Source: Limonium bicolor (Eukaryota > Streptophyta > Magnoliopsida > Caryophyllales > Plumbaginaceae). From it: 64,000 bases of DNA. The notes beneath the pieces are model-generated. The model made no database searches. It worked only from the letters and a program-made list of their open reading frames with translations, and was not told the DNA's origin. This document shows, piece by piece, positions 25,327 through 36,598 of this stretch. The DNA lies in contig CM041776.1 in the NCBI GenBank assembly GCA_023374045.1, positions 117,571,000-117,634,999 of the forward strand, read 5' to 3'. Positions within the stretch are counted from its first letter, which is position 1. The number at the start of each line of letters is the position of its first letter. A program made the translations under genes and the position numbers.

Positions 25327-25338
25327 AAGGGGGTAGAC
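25327..25338 (+). promoter_or_regulatory. Polypurine tract of LARD-2
   Basis: AAGGGGGTAGAC followed by the LTR start TGAAATATCCC at 25339. Confidence 0.75.
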
Positions 25339-25980
25339 TGAAATATCCCAAAACAAATTATAAAAATAATTGAGGCTTAATTGCATAATTTATTAAGACT
25401 AATGAGTCTTAATTTATCACGGATTTATGGAACCATAAATTATATTTATATGTAATTAATTATATGGTTCAAAAGGTTATTGAACCTTCCATGAAATAAT
25501 GAAATTAAATCATTATAAAGCTAATATGTCCCAAAAATGGGTTATGAAAATATTTACATAACTTATGAATTTATGGAACCTTAATGGTAATTATTTAAAT
25601 AACATAAGGTACAAAAGGGTTATTAAACATTAAATTAAATAATGAAATTAAATGATATATTTACAAAGCGTAAATTAAATAATAAAGATAATGTGTAGCA
25701 TGTAACATACATTGTTACCAGAAGGAATAACACGGATTAAAATGTTAAAATGTGAGGTTAACTAACATATTTGTTTAATTTAAGTGGCTTTGTGAATATT
25801 GAAATGAGTCAAATAAGCTCACCTTCCTTACTTAATTCCTTCAAATACTAAATTACCCCTTAAAATATTATAAACACTGATTGACAAAGGAACAAATGTG
25901 TTCGGTGCCTTTGATTCGTTCTCCTTTCAAAATTTTTGCATAACCCTAGATGATAATGAACAATCTGCCGCCTCCATTCT

Positions 25981-26680
25981 CGTCTTGTGCCTGCTCCTCC
26001 ATTCTTCTTTTCTCTGAAAACCCTTACCGGCAAACAAGTTATGCGCCTCCGTCCTTATTATTCTTCTTCTTCTTCAATCTACTCATTTTCTTGCAAAACT
26101 TCTCTGGCAACAAGGAGCATATATGATTTGCACTCTCTTCCTTTCATCTTGTCGGTGCTTACTGGTGAGAAATACATGCTCCACATCTCATGCCTGTTTT
26201 ATCCCTTTATTCACTTCTGTCCTGGTACACACCAGATGCAAAAATTTGAATATTCCATGTCGGTGCACCTCTTTTGTTCTTGTCGGTGGACTACTGCCCA
26301 ATCTGAAGTTAACAAACATAGATACACTATGCTTCATTCATTCCCTCATTTCTTTGAGTGCACTTCTATGTGAAAAATCACGGGTACTGCGTGCACACCA
26401 CATTTCAGAAGAGACGGGAAACAGCTCATCCACAATACACACCAGATTGACGAGAACCTGAAAACTATTTGTAATCATGGTTTTCTCTCCTCTCACCACC
26501 GCACCGATACAGGTGCTAGTCGGAATCTCAACCCAGGCAGTATTCTAATTCAGAATCTGTACGCCGACACCTTCAATTTCTTCGCGTCAGGACGGAGGAA
26601 CTAAGTTTCAGATAGCTTCTAGAATATTGTCTCCTGTGTTTGGCAAAGATCTTCTCTGAGCATCGGAAGATTTCAATGCC
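25981..26680 (+). other. Unassigned segment upstream of the PPR fragment
   Basis: Contains open but unrecognised frames (about 128 and 112 residues, Ser/Phe/His-rich and low complexity). Part may be LARD-2 LTR and part the leader of the LINE-like unit. Phrases such as AACAAGGAGCATA and ACATGCTCC resemble the tandem repeat at 54098-54490, which may be chance. Confidence 0.3.
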
Positions 26681-26838
26681 GTCGACGCTCGAATCTTCAA
26701 AACTGTTTCGATCCTACAACAAGCAGATCCAATTTTCTCTTGGGAGATTTTCTCAACAGAGGGGAACTATCTCAAGCACACCAGTTGTATGATAAAATGC
26801 CCAACAGAACTCACTTCAACGTCAACACAAAACGCTCA
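26681..26838 (+). pseudogene. Fragment of a pentatricopeptide-repeat (PPR) gene
   Basis: Translation gives VDARIFKT, then after a one-base frame change FDPTTSRSN, FLLGDFLNRGELSQAHQLYD and KMPNRTHFNVNT. This is the N-terminal start of plant PPR proteins (a 'VDARIIKTGFDP..' lead, then a 'GELSQARQLFDxMP' repeat). PPR proteins bind organellar RNA. Only about 50 residues remain, with one frameshift. The next codons depart from any PPR pattern, so the fragment was captured, or the following LINE-like unit interrupted it. Confidence 0.7.
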
Positions 26839-26849
26839 GATCTACGAAG

Positions 26850-28901
26850 CCAAAGTGGAAGAGAAGGCGGAGAGGACAGCAGCAACAGATCTTGGGAGTC
26901 CTGTGGATTATCTTTCACTTCCACTAGCCAGCAGTAATCGAAAGCCACACAGTTGAAATTAAAGATCTTGGAAATCCTTCTCTGTTCATCCTCCTACGTT
27001 TTCAAGATGGGTCTTCCTACACCAACACCAGAAAGCACGCTATTCGTCGACAATCTTCGGGAAAATGTAAGTATCAATCTGTTGTGGAATCTTTTTCATC
27101 CTTTCGGAAACATTTGTCATATTCGAATAGCAAGAAAGAAAAGAGTCGACTTGAATCGACGCTTTGCTTTTGTTGAGTTCCACTTCCAAAGGGATGCAGA
27201 AAAAGCTATGGGTTATCTCCATGGTCGACTCATTGAAGGGCGTAAGATTATTGTTGAGCAGGCCATCCCTTGGAAACCAAAAGATCGACGCTCCGTTTCT
27301 GCTGCTCCATCTGCCTCCTCTTCACTGAGAAAAAATGTTTCTCTGCCTAGAGAATTGCTGAAGAGACTGAGAGTCCTTTGTCAAAGGTTGCTGCTCATGA
27401 TTCTCACATTATGCCACACTCTATTTCTTTAAAAGCTTCAAATATGATGGTCTCTAAGCTAGAGAGAAGTATTGTGTTACAATATGGAAATCATCTTCGT
27501 TTTGAGCAACACAAGATTAAGCTTAGTAAATGGGTGCGAGTGGACGAAATCATCCCCCTCTCCGGTGATAAGGTTGTTGTTGTTCTGCATTCTGTTGAAG
27601 ACCGTATTAAACTCTTGGAGAAGAAATCTCACTGGAAAATCAAGGCTTGGGAGCCCTCGGACCAACCGAACACTAGACTAGTGGATATCACAATCAGAGG
27701 AATTCCATTGATGGCATGGTCTACAGAGAATATCATCTCCATTGCCCAACACCTAGGAAAAGTGATTGCCATTGAGGGAGACAAAGAAGCAAACGCTCTA
27801 GGCTACTCAGAGGCGATTGTTAGGATTGAAAACCAATCAATTCACCTTGATTAATGAAAATTTCATTTCTCTCTTTTTTTTTTGTTTTCTTAACGAATAA
27901 TATTCCTACAACTTGTGGGTGTTAGTGAAATCAACAATCTCCAAGTTTTTTCTTCCTTGTCTCCAACTCTGTCTATGGAGCATGTGACAGGCCAAGACAA
28001 TAAGATAGTTGATGAGGTGGGAATCTCAAGATCAAGTTCCCCATCCAAAAGTGTTGATTGTACCAATAAGGATACTAACGATTCTCAGATAGATCGTGAG
28101 AGCTCTGATGCACTGCGTTGTCTTGGAACTCTGCGTCTGCTTGAATACGGATTTCCTGAAGATGGTCCCAATAATCAGGTGGATTCACTTAATTGTCTGA
28201 CGTGCTCTCCAGATCAGACCCTACAGGAACAACTTGCTCTATCTGCCCACCTTGCATCTGAGAACATTGACTATGCTCCTGGTGGTGTGTGTGATGTTTC
28301 TCATGAAGCTCACTCAGTCATTGGGTCAGATTCTCACATTGAATTAGTCACCTCTGAACCTAATGAAGCGATTGACACAGTCCATGTGGCCAGTAACACA
28401 TCAGACCATCCCACCATGATTCCATTGCCACAGGAAATACCTGACTCTATGCAAACTTATTATGATATCGGTGCTAGCTTAATTGGGAAAGACACGGCCG
28501 ATAAAATTGCCAACAAAGAGGCAGTTGCTTGTCTTGGTTTAGGTAAGCGTCTACAGGTGCATATTCCGAACCCCTTATTATCTATTGAGAACTTTTCAAA
28601 ATCTCTCGAAGGCTCGAGGAGAAGTGCAAGGGTTGAAGGAAAAAAGAAAAATAAAGAAAATCACCCGGAGATCTCGACACCTAGTCTCTCTAACAGTCTC
28701 TCATTAGAGTTCTAATCTCCCTCTCACTTTGATCCATGTCTTACTTATTGACTCTTTCTCTCGCGTGTTCTTGTCTGTTACTGTTCTTTTTGTTTTGTTT
28801 TTTGTTATGCCTGGTGTCTTTGTAACTTGGCAAGTGCTTCTTCTTGAAGCGTACTTTGTCACAAACTGCCTTTGGCAGTAAATTATCAAAAAAAAAAAAA
28901 A
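26850..28901 (+). mobile_element. LINE-like non-LTR element with ORF1 only
   Basis: The unit ends in TATCA followed by a poly(A) run (28887-28901), preceded by a T-rich 3' region (TTTTTGTTATGCCTGG, then a tail ending TGCCTTTGGCAG) like that of plant LINE transcripts. It carries an RRM-type ORF1 but no endonuclease or reverse transcriptase, so it cannot move on its own. I found no convincing target-site duplication; the left limit is arbitrary. Confidence 0.6.
27007..28715 (+). pseudogene. LINE ORF1-like RNA-binding protein, broken
   Basis: Starts at ATG 27007. An RRM occupies residues 10 to about 85, with RNP2 as LFVDNL (residues 12-17) and RNP1 as RRFAFVEF (about 51-58), then REGRK-like end strands. 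After a frameshift near 27360 the protein continues (IAEETESPLSKV..) into a region with GNHLRFEQ, HWKIKAWEP and TIRGIPLMAW, resembling the second domain of plant LINE ORF1 proteins. Stops interrupt it at 27852-27914, and the same frame reopens to a Ser-rich tail ending SLSNSLSLEF. ORF1 proteins bind LINE RNA. No ORF2 follows: the 3' UTR begins directly. Confidence 0.75.
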
Positions 28902-30388
28902 CTGGTGATATACTGGATATTAACTTCTTTCCTGCTATATCAGTATTTAAAGAAAAAAATAGGAGTTTAATCTCCTCTGTCGCACCTTAGAATCAAATGG
29001 ATAACAGCAGAAATTGTGGATAGCTGCTGCCGATCTCTTGAGATTGTATGTTAAAGCCAACAACAAATTGTTATTCTCCTCCTTCGATCAACAAACAAGT
29101 ATACTACAATCCAGATTGGTGCCGAGTCTCATAGCAGCAGCGACTTAAATTTGGTAATCATTATACATTAATTGTACATGTCTTATTCATGGTGCAAAAA
29201 CTTAGTTATCTAACTATCTATATGAAATCATGATAGCATATATAAGTTGAATATCGAAGTTTGTGGTCAAATGCATCAGTATTAAGGTGTGGGTATATTT
29301 GATATAAATAGATTTGTTGGAATGCTGTCGTGTGGGGTATGTGCAAACATCTGGGGTTGGATGGAATTCTGTTCCCATCTATGAATAGTAACGGGTTGGC
29401 TAAGAGCCTGAACACATTTAAAAAAATATGATAATTATGATCGGCAATGAAATACACAACACTCCATTATTTCACATTTTACCCAACAGATTTTGCTCAA
29501 AGTGAATAAAGCCATGTGTCGTGTATAGTAGGGCAGATCATGTTTATTAGAATGTACGTATGTGGGTACATGGCTAGCTACTTTGATTGTTTTATCTTAA
29601 CTTATGTGGTCAAACTGCTCGATGAAATCACAGAGTGGTCTAGTTTGAAATATGAAATATTTTCAAAATTGTCGTAATCTTTGTCATTTTTTTCGATGCT
29701 TGGTTGACTATAAGCGAGATAATCATGATTGTATTCAAAGTCTTACTACATTAGAAACTAGTGAAGTGAGATTTGAAAACAGGAAGTATTAGTACTACAT
29801 TTTATTTACACATATATGATATTGCGAATTGAAAAATAATGATTACTCTAGTTTTCTTGTATAACTATACTTATATAACTCAACTTAAGGCGGGTGGCTA
29901 AGTTTAAAGAAATTAGATATGCTAAAATCTGAATGGTTAACAAAATAAGTAAAACTTACGGTAAAAATATGGTTGAATATAAAGGTAAAATGGGGTAGGT
30001 GAATGACCTGCCAAGTTGTTAAACGTTGATTGATAAGAGGTTGGGATTAAAAGAGAATGACAAAGTCATAATAATAAGTAATGTGAAGGTGAGATTAGTG
30101 AGTTTTGGTAATTGGACATAAATGTAATGGGTAATTAAATGATTAGATGATGTTTAAAACGTGGTTAAAAAATATGTTAGATTATGATATAATACATTAC
30201 AATAATAAATGTGGAAGTGTACGGGAATTTGGTGTTCCAATTTTGATATTGAATGACTGATAATATGAGTTAGGTTAATGGGTTATTAAGTTATTGGATA
30301 AACTAAACCGTATCGATTAGTATAAATAAGTTAGGAATTTATGAATAAAATGTTAAGTAATATGTGTGATGGATTATGCTAATACAAA

Positions 30389-30725
30389 GGGAAAATTCAC
30401 AAGATACCACTGTTTAAGTTTCTAATTCACAAAATACCACTGTTTTTTTTTTCATAATTCAGCTTTAAACATGCTTAAACGTTGTCCAAAATTGATGAAA
30501 CTTTACATGGACGATGCTAAAGTGTTCATTGGGTCCCACATGTCACATATAAGCTTAAAAAACTTCAAATTTGATATTGGACAAAAATATAACACTTTAG
30601 CATCGTCCATGTAAAGTTTCATCAATTTTGGACAACGTTTAAACATGTTTAAAGCTGAATTATGAAAAAAACATTGGTATTTTATGAATTAGAAACTTAA
30701 ACAGTGGTATCTTGTGAATTTTCCC
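30389..30725. mobile_element. Foldback MITE with near-perfect long inverted repeats
   Basis: 337 bp with arms of about 140 bp: both ends read GGGAAAATTCACAAGATACC. The arms also share CCAAAATTGATGAAACTTTA and CATGGACGATGCTAAAGTGT. Flanks are TAATACAAA and TAATATAAT (7 of 9 identical), consistent with the 9-bp duplication of Mutator-type elements. No coding capacity. It sits in the LARD-2 LTR. Confidence 0.85.
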
Positions 30726-32058
30726 TAATATAATAATGACTTTGGAGTAGGTAGGCGATTTTAAGAAGAAGGTATGTTAACAAATAAAAAGAATTTAGTT
30801 GAAATTAAGATAGGTTGGGTTGTCTAACCTATAGATTGTGTATATATATACGTTTTATTTGTTGTGATAATAATGCGAAGGATTCGATGATGATAAGTGC
30901 AATACATGAATCTGCTATAAAGGTCAGCTTGATGGTTAAGTTAATAAGTTGTGGATAAAGTGGAAATTAACATAAGTTAGTACTATGTGATAAAATATTA
31001 TGGATTAGAAAGTTTATATTTCAACTATAAATTAAGTTTGATTAAAAGAAAGAATAAATAATGAGTTAGTAAATTGGTTTAAAAGGAATTTGGATTTGGG
31101 ATTTAAAGTGTGTAATTAAGTTTAAGGAATTAAGATGAGTTAAATAAGGTTAAATGATTAGAATAGAGGGCTTTAATATCATCTGGATTAATTAAGTATA
31201 TATTAGTGCATCTGAGTTTTGGTTGAAAAGGAGAGATTAAGAGATTAATCAGTAAATAAATCCTTATTTATTTTTAATCAGCCGTGAATTACTTACCATA
31301 GCAACTAACTTGCAAATTCTAAGGTGTTGAGGTTAATGCGTGAGTTTGTGGAAATTGATAACAGTTGGGTATAAAGAGATTTTGGAAAATAACGTAAGTG
31401 TGGTTAAAGGGTTAATAAGTGGATAATTTGTGGTGTTAACATTACGACACTAAGTTCATGTCAATGTAATGTATCAATCGAACGGAAATATATATATATA
31501 TGCAAGTTTCTTTGTTTGAAAATGACAAATGACTATAGATCGGCTTATATAAACATACATATACGTTATTGTGATGACAAGACGGTTACTTGATATAATA
31601 CCATAGTATTAATATTAAGTATATGACAACCTAAGTAAAACACTTAGGAACGAGTCACGACATTGTCGGTCTCTAGAGCATGGATCTCGAACATGAATAT
31701 AACCTAGATTACTTCTAGGTATGCGTGAGACCCATTGGGCAGCTAATTAATAAATTACATTCTCCATAAGACTAAGAGCATATCTTAAACATTATGAGAG
31801 AGAGATGGTGTGATTTGAGGTGAGGAATCCAGTGTAGTTTACGAACTACCTGGTTGCGCATTTGTTATCACTGAGGGGTTCCCGATCGGGTTCCGCTCCA
31901 GGTTTATACCCAATGAGCCCTATTTGGATCGTGGGTCAGGTGGCTACGGCCTTATATGGACGTCTTACGAGACAAAAGAGAATAGTCAGGGGCCTCCGGA
32001 CCTCTGGCGAAATAAGCACCTTTGTGTGTACGGGAGGACTACTGTCCATGGTGAGGTT

Positions 32059-32216
32059 ATCGGGTTGTCTTAAAATGACGCCCAACTGGTATTTAATTAA
32101 CATGGTTTGGATTAATGGTGGCCATGGGTCCGGTTCCATCGGGTTGTCTTAAAATGACGCCCAACTGGTATTTAATTAACATGGTTTGGATTAATGGTGG
32201 CCATGGGTCCGGTTCC
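32059..32216. repeat. 79-bp tandem duplication spanning the left hAT-2 junction
   Basis: Two apparently identical 79-base units, 32059-32137 and 32138-32216. Each contains 46 bases of flank, the 8-bp target duplication GTTTGGAT and the first 25 bases of the hAT end. The outer copy is followed by flank sequence again, not by the hAT body. Confidence 0.9.
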
Positions 32217-33023
32217 GGTTCCAGAAAATGTGTATTCGTATTCGGAACCGGTCTGGGCGGTTCCGGTTCCGGTTTCGGTTTCGGTTCTGAAATCTGGATT
32301 CGCTTCGGATTTGGTCAAAAAACCGGTTCCGACCGGTTCCGCTCGGTTCCGGTTCCAGTTCTGATCGGTTCTGACCGGTTCCGGAGCGGTTCCGGAAAGA
32401 TTCGATCGACTCCAGTTGCTTCGTTTTAGCTCCGATTTGAGATCCGTTTGAGCGCACACGTTGCTCTTTTCATCCACTTTACTTCTAGATAGGTTATTAT
32501 TCAAGTTTATAATCTTAAATGTGTTGGAAACAAAGACTTAGGAATTTTTATTGAATTTACAAAAAATAAGGAACAAAGAGAATTTTATTATATGATTCAC
32601 TGCCTCATTAAAACCTTATTAGGTAAAAACCCATTAGGAAAACCCTAATAAGGAAAAAGAGTACAGCTACTAAGAGGTTACATGATTTCAATTTGCAAGT
32701 CTTAAAAAAAAGATTACATGGAAAGAAAGTAATACTAAATTACTAAGACATTCTAAAATATTACAAGAAAGAAGTCCTAAGTGGTATTTGATAAGTGCAA
32801 AACATATAGACTTATTAGGGTTTAATCACCTTATAATTTGTAGCATTTTTAGTAATGTTTCGCACTTATCTAGGGTTTTTCCTATAATTATGTTGTTATA
32901 TTAACTGATGTATTATATGTGTTAAAATGTAGGAAAAACACCAATTAAACACAAACATTATAAAGGATTAAAAGAGGGAGATGGAAGAGTCACGCGACAA
33001 GGGCGTGTGCACGCCTTAGAGGC

Positions 33024-33236
33024 GACCGCCCCGTAGCTGGCGGACAAGAGACAGAAGACCGCGAGGCGGTTGAGACAGAGAAGACCGCCACTTAAGAGGC
33101 GGACAACTCTAATGCAACCGCGAGGCGGACAAGAGAAGGAAGCAAAGAAGACCGCTTGATAAACAGGCGGACAAGATAGAAACCGCCCCATATTGGGCGG
33201 TTGAGATAGAGGAGACCGCTAGATAAGTGGCGGACA
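33024..33236. repeat. GACCGC..GCGGAC inverted-repeat cluster in 5' LTR
   Basis: Seven hairpin-capable units in about 210 bases, such as GACCGCCACTTAAGAGGCGG, AACCGCCCCATATTGGGCGG and GACCGCTAGATAAGTGGCGG, separated by AAGAGA-type linkers. Stems pair although loops differ. The cluster lies 235-450 bases into the LTR and ends about 200 bases upstream of the TATA box, that is, in U3. Confidence 0.85.
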
Positions 33237-33437
33237 CGTGTAAATGTGTAGGAAATCAACCGGTCCGACTCGCTCTCCAACTTGACTGCCTTATCGTTTA
33301 AGCAGTCGGCGCCTACCAGAAATCACGCCCGCGTTTCAACCTTGTCCCCTGCGCAATCAATAGCTGCAATCAATGGGGAGCTGCAATCATCGAGCTCAAT
33401 CAGTGAGCTAATGAGCTGCTGCTCTGTTCTTCTTCCT

Positions 33438-33446
33438 CTATAAATA
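33438..33446 (+). promoter_or_regulatory. TATA box of 5' LTR
   Basis: CTATAAATA in a pyrimidine-rich context; identical at 37251 in the 3' LTR. Confidence 0.6.
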
Positions 33447-34385
33447 CGAGCTTCATTCCTCCTTATTGAGTGTCCTTCCGGAGGCTCCTTCCGTGGTTCC
33501 TCTGGAGTTCCAATTCACACACCATCTCATTTCTCTCCTTCCGCCTTCTCCATTTTATTTATTTTACATTCCACCAAATCCACCTCTAGCCTACGTATAC
33601 AAAATAGCAGAGCGAGACGGAGTGATTACGGATGATTTCTATCATTCCTGTTTCTGTTATTCTATTTAATATGTTAGGCTAGTTTACGTACGCTCTGGGA
33701 ATGGTTATTATATGTTTGTATTAATTATGCTATATTTTTACTGGTTTAATTTATATACAGTTTGTTACGTTTAAAGGTTATCTCGCACCTTTTTAATAAA
33801 TGTCATGAGTTTATTAAATTGCTTTCCTAAGTCTATTTTGATCAGACCAGGTGATAAATAGACAGGTTAATTAAGCCGTAAAACTGGAGGAAACTTGTTA
33901 TGATTTAATAAGTTAGTATTCAGTTGCAAATGTAATTCCTCAATACTCCTCTGCCGTTCGCAGGCTTTTGCTTGAACCTTGATTAGAACCTTGCATTACA
34001 GGTGAACGAGTTCTTATGAGGCTATGACTTAGTCCTTAAGATAATTACAGGAACCTTGCCAAATTATTAAACAGTAGAGATAGCTTAATTATGCAGATTA
34101 TATTAACCTGACCCAGAGTTCCATTTTATTTATCTGTCAACTAAGTTTATTTTTATTCTTTCTTTTTATTTATTTTACAAGTCAATTAATCCACCCCCCT
34201 CTTGTGACACGCTTAGGTACTATTATATGTACATTAGTCCCACGGTTCGACATCCGGTTGCTTACATTTTCACTATACTATTGCGACCGGGATTTGTTTG
34301 CAGCCCGACGTTTAATTTGAGTTTTAATTTCTTTTCTTTTAATTTTACACCAGTTTAACCACTCAGATTATAACATTCTGCAAAA

Positions 34386-34403
34386 TGGCGCCGTTGCCGG
34401 GGA
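34386..34403 (+). promoter_or_regulatory. Primer-binding site complementary to tRNA-Asp
   Basis: TGGCGCCGTTGCCGGGGA, three bases after the 5' LTR. It is complementary to the 3' end of plant tRNA-Asp including CCA, a primer choice usual in Athila/Tat-type elements. Confidence 0.88.
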
Positions 34404-34666
34404 CTAGTTTATTCTAGTTCCTAAGCCCCGGATTATTCACTTGCTATATTAGAATATTTTGTTTATATTATTTTTGTTTGTTGTTTATATTAATAGTCTT
34501 TTATATTTTTGTCTATTTTATTTTGTTGTTGTTTATATTAATTTTCTTTTATATTTTGTTTATATTATTATTATGTTTGTTTCTAATCCTCTTATTTTCT
34601 AATTTGTTTCAGTAGTTTTGTTTTATACAGAAAAACACAAAAAAAAAAAAAATCTGTACGTGGCAA

Positions 34667-35254
34667 ATGGAAGAAGCGTTTGAATTTTGGCAGGATTTAT
34701 ACTGCTCCGTATGTGGGGGAGCTCATGATTTTGAGGATTGTCTCATAGTCCAAGAGCAACTCTGGTTAGAAGATCAACCAGACTACCTGGAGAGAATCGC
34801 TCAACTACTAGAGCAATCAATGAGCGAAACAGTTCAAGAGGTAGAACACCCCACTACAAACGAGCCATTCATAGAGACCCCTCCCTCTAAAATCAATTAC
34901 CGTTATCTTCCATCCTTCTCTATAATATACCCAGACAATGAGGATACTTACATCCTCAAAAATGAAGAGAAGGAATTGCCATCACCTCCCGCCAATATAT
35001 CCAAACAAAACGCCAATATCACCTTTAAAGAATTAACTTTCTCTGAAGATGATATTGATCAGCGTTCTTTCTACAAGCCTCACCTACAAGAGGAGGAAGT
35101 TTACATCCTCCAATTTGAGGAAGAAAAATCTGCACCGCCGGGTCTTCTGTTAGAACTACGTTCCCGGCAGTACCTCCTCAAACACCTGATTTTGTGGAGT
35201 ATTAATTTTCTTATTTTATATGCCGAGGTAACGTTTTGTTTTGATCCAGGATAA
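34667..35254 (+). CDS. Gag-remnant protein with zinc knuckle (195 aa)
   Basis: Opens with ATG 264 bases after the primer site. Residues 13-25 form a knuckle, CSVCGGAHDFEDC (C-x2-C-x3-H-x4-C), like the CxLCGGxH..C box near the gag C-terminus of Athila-type retrotransposons, where it binds RNA. The rest is acidic (many Glu/Asp, Pro) with a hydrophobic end (LILWSINFLILYAEV) that could be a membrane-like segment. The capsid core is missing, so it cannot form particles alone; it may act in RNA packaging or be a passive leftover. The uninterrupted frame in a young element suggests it is at least not strongly decayed. Confidence 0.6.
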   Translation: MEEAFEFWQDLYCSVCGGAHDFEDCLIVQEQLWLEDQPDYLERIAQLLEQSMSETVQEVEHPTTNEPFIETPPSKINYRYLPSFSIIYPDNEDTYILKNEEKELPSPPANISKQNANITFKELTFSEDDIDQRSFYKPHLQEEEVYILQFEEEKSAPPGLLLELRSRQYLLKHLILWSINFLILYAEVTFCFDPG

Positions 35255-36598
35255 CGAAGCGGGAGTCTAGCCAAAGACTAAAAATACGGGCAGCTTACTG
35301 GGAGGCAACCCAGTGGTTACATTTTATTGTCCTACTTTTTTTTTAATTTTATGTTTTGTGTTTCATAATTATTTCTACATATGTTTTTTATAAATAAAAG
35401 AAAGGAGAGAGAACGAGGAGAATTAACTTGAGTTCTTCTGGCTGTTAGAATATTATTACAGGAACATCTTACACATTCCGACGGCTGAACTTAAGTGTGA
35501 GGAACGTCTCACCCCTACCAAAGCTTTAAGTGTGAGGAAGGATACCTTCCTCAATCTACGATACAAGGGGAGTTTCAGTTCTTCCTTTCTTTAATCCTTT
35601 ATGAGTCTGTCATATTTCGAAGGTCCTTTTCTTGATTTAATTTTGATCAATGAGGACATTGCTCCTCTTAAGTGTGAGGAAGGAGAGACCTTTCCCGGAA
35701 AATATGACAGCTGTTCGATAATGCCACACTCACTTATTGCTACTCTAAACTGCTACTCTAAGCTGCCTATAAAAAAAAAATTTGTAAAAATGAGATAAAT
35801 AATTGTAGAAGTGTCTGAAATTATGTCAAGTGACAACTGAAAGGTAGTTTTATTTAAAGGAGTTTGTATAAAATTATTTTCCTTCAAAATACTCTATTTT
35901 TACTCGAAAAATGATAGATCTGCTGATTGTAAAAATCAATTTAGTTTAGCTTGGGATTATGGAAATATGTGGAAAGTCAAGGAAAGAAAAGGATAAAGAC
36001 AAGGTACTCCGCTGTTTATGAATTTTTCTTACCAAAAACAGGCCTCGTCTATCCGGTTATTAAGTTCTTCGGGGTGCTTTAACACCTATCTACCTAAGGT
36101 CTCGTGATCTGGGATAGAAGACCCAACACCGCTACAAGGATAGAGAGAAAAGTCTGGGGTACAGAAAAGCAATGCAATTCAAAAAAAATATATATAAAAA
36201 TAATATGTGCTTGTATATACAATTTGCACATTTCAAAAAAAAATGTAAATATAAATTGCAATTTATATTTATGAACATGAGTATGTGGTGTTGAAAGGTA
36301 TTGCGGAATAAGGCATTACTTCACACCCCTTGTCATCCCAGGTTAGTGAATGAAATTGGTTGGAAATCCCAGGTTAATCTAACTTGTTTTCTGCAGTTAG
36401 TCTTTCTGTGCTTTTATTAAATTGTTCTTTTTCACTGTTTATAAAAACCTACTTCTAAGAGCAGAATTATTCTATCAAGTTGTCACTTTGTCTAAATTCC
36501 CTTCTACACTTATTTAATCTTGTTTTATTATTATGGCTTAGAGATAATTATATTCCTTATTTGCTTGAGGACAAGCAAAAGTCAAGTGTGAGGAAGTT
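35255..36598 (+). other. 3' untranslated interior with repeated AAGTGTGAGGAA motifs
   Basis: Non-coding. AAGTGTGAGGAA-type motifs occur at about 35493, 35528, 35668 and 36585; the last lies next to the 3' LTR and serves as the polypurine tract. The first three lie inside the interior. A TTGAGGACAAGCAAAAGTC block precedes the final copy, as in other Athila-like elements. Confidence 0.6.
35297..35314. repeat. Short inverted repeat ACTGGG..CCCAGT downstream of the ORF
   Basis: ACTGGGAGGCAACCCAGT can form a 6-bp stem with a 6-base loop, 40 bases past the stop codon. Possible RNA structure; function unknown. Confidence 0.5.

Larger units (their letters stand above)
22980..25338 (+). mobile_element. 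LARD-2 internal 3' part, forward orientation
   Basis: Non-coding stretch ending in the polypurine tract at 25327-25338. The last 1.1 kb parallels the reverse complement of about 5665-7100: an internal tract-like motif, a 'gatcacg..gttggac..ttcccaaaactccct' block, then the true tract. It is therefore a second copy of the same or a sister LARD family, in the opposite direction to LARD-1. The left boundary with the Tat-type leader is uncertain, near 22840-23000. A (TA)n run lies at 24427-24446. Confidence 0.6.
32789..34382 (+). repeat. 5' LTR of the 5.4-kb element
   Basis: TGATAAGTGC..TTCTGCA, 1594 bp. Contains the GC-rich inverted-repeat cluster (33024-33236) and a TATA box (33438-33446). No protein of its own. 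Confidence 0.9.

Noticed and set aside
28887..28960. Target duplication of the LINE (ACTGGTGATAT after the poly(A), ACTGGTGAGAAAT at 26168)
   Set aside because: Only the first eight bases agree, and the upstream copy lies in a region that also resembles a tandem repeat; too weak.
32115..32504. Open frames rich in Gly/Ser/Phe or Asn/Arg/Thr
   Set aside because: Translations of the GGTTCC subterminal repeat of the hAT element; the same happens at 38288-38614 and 43410-43802.
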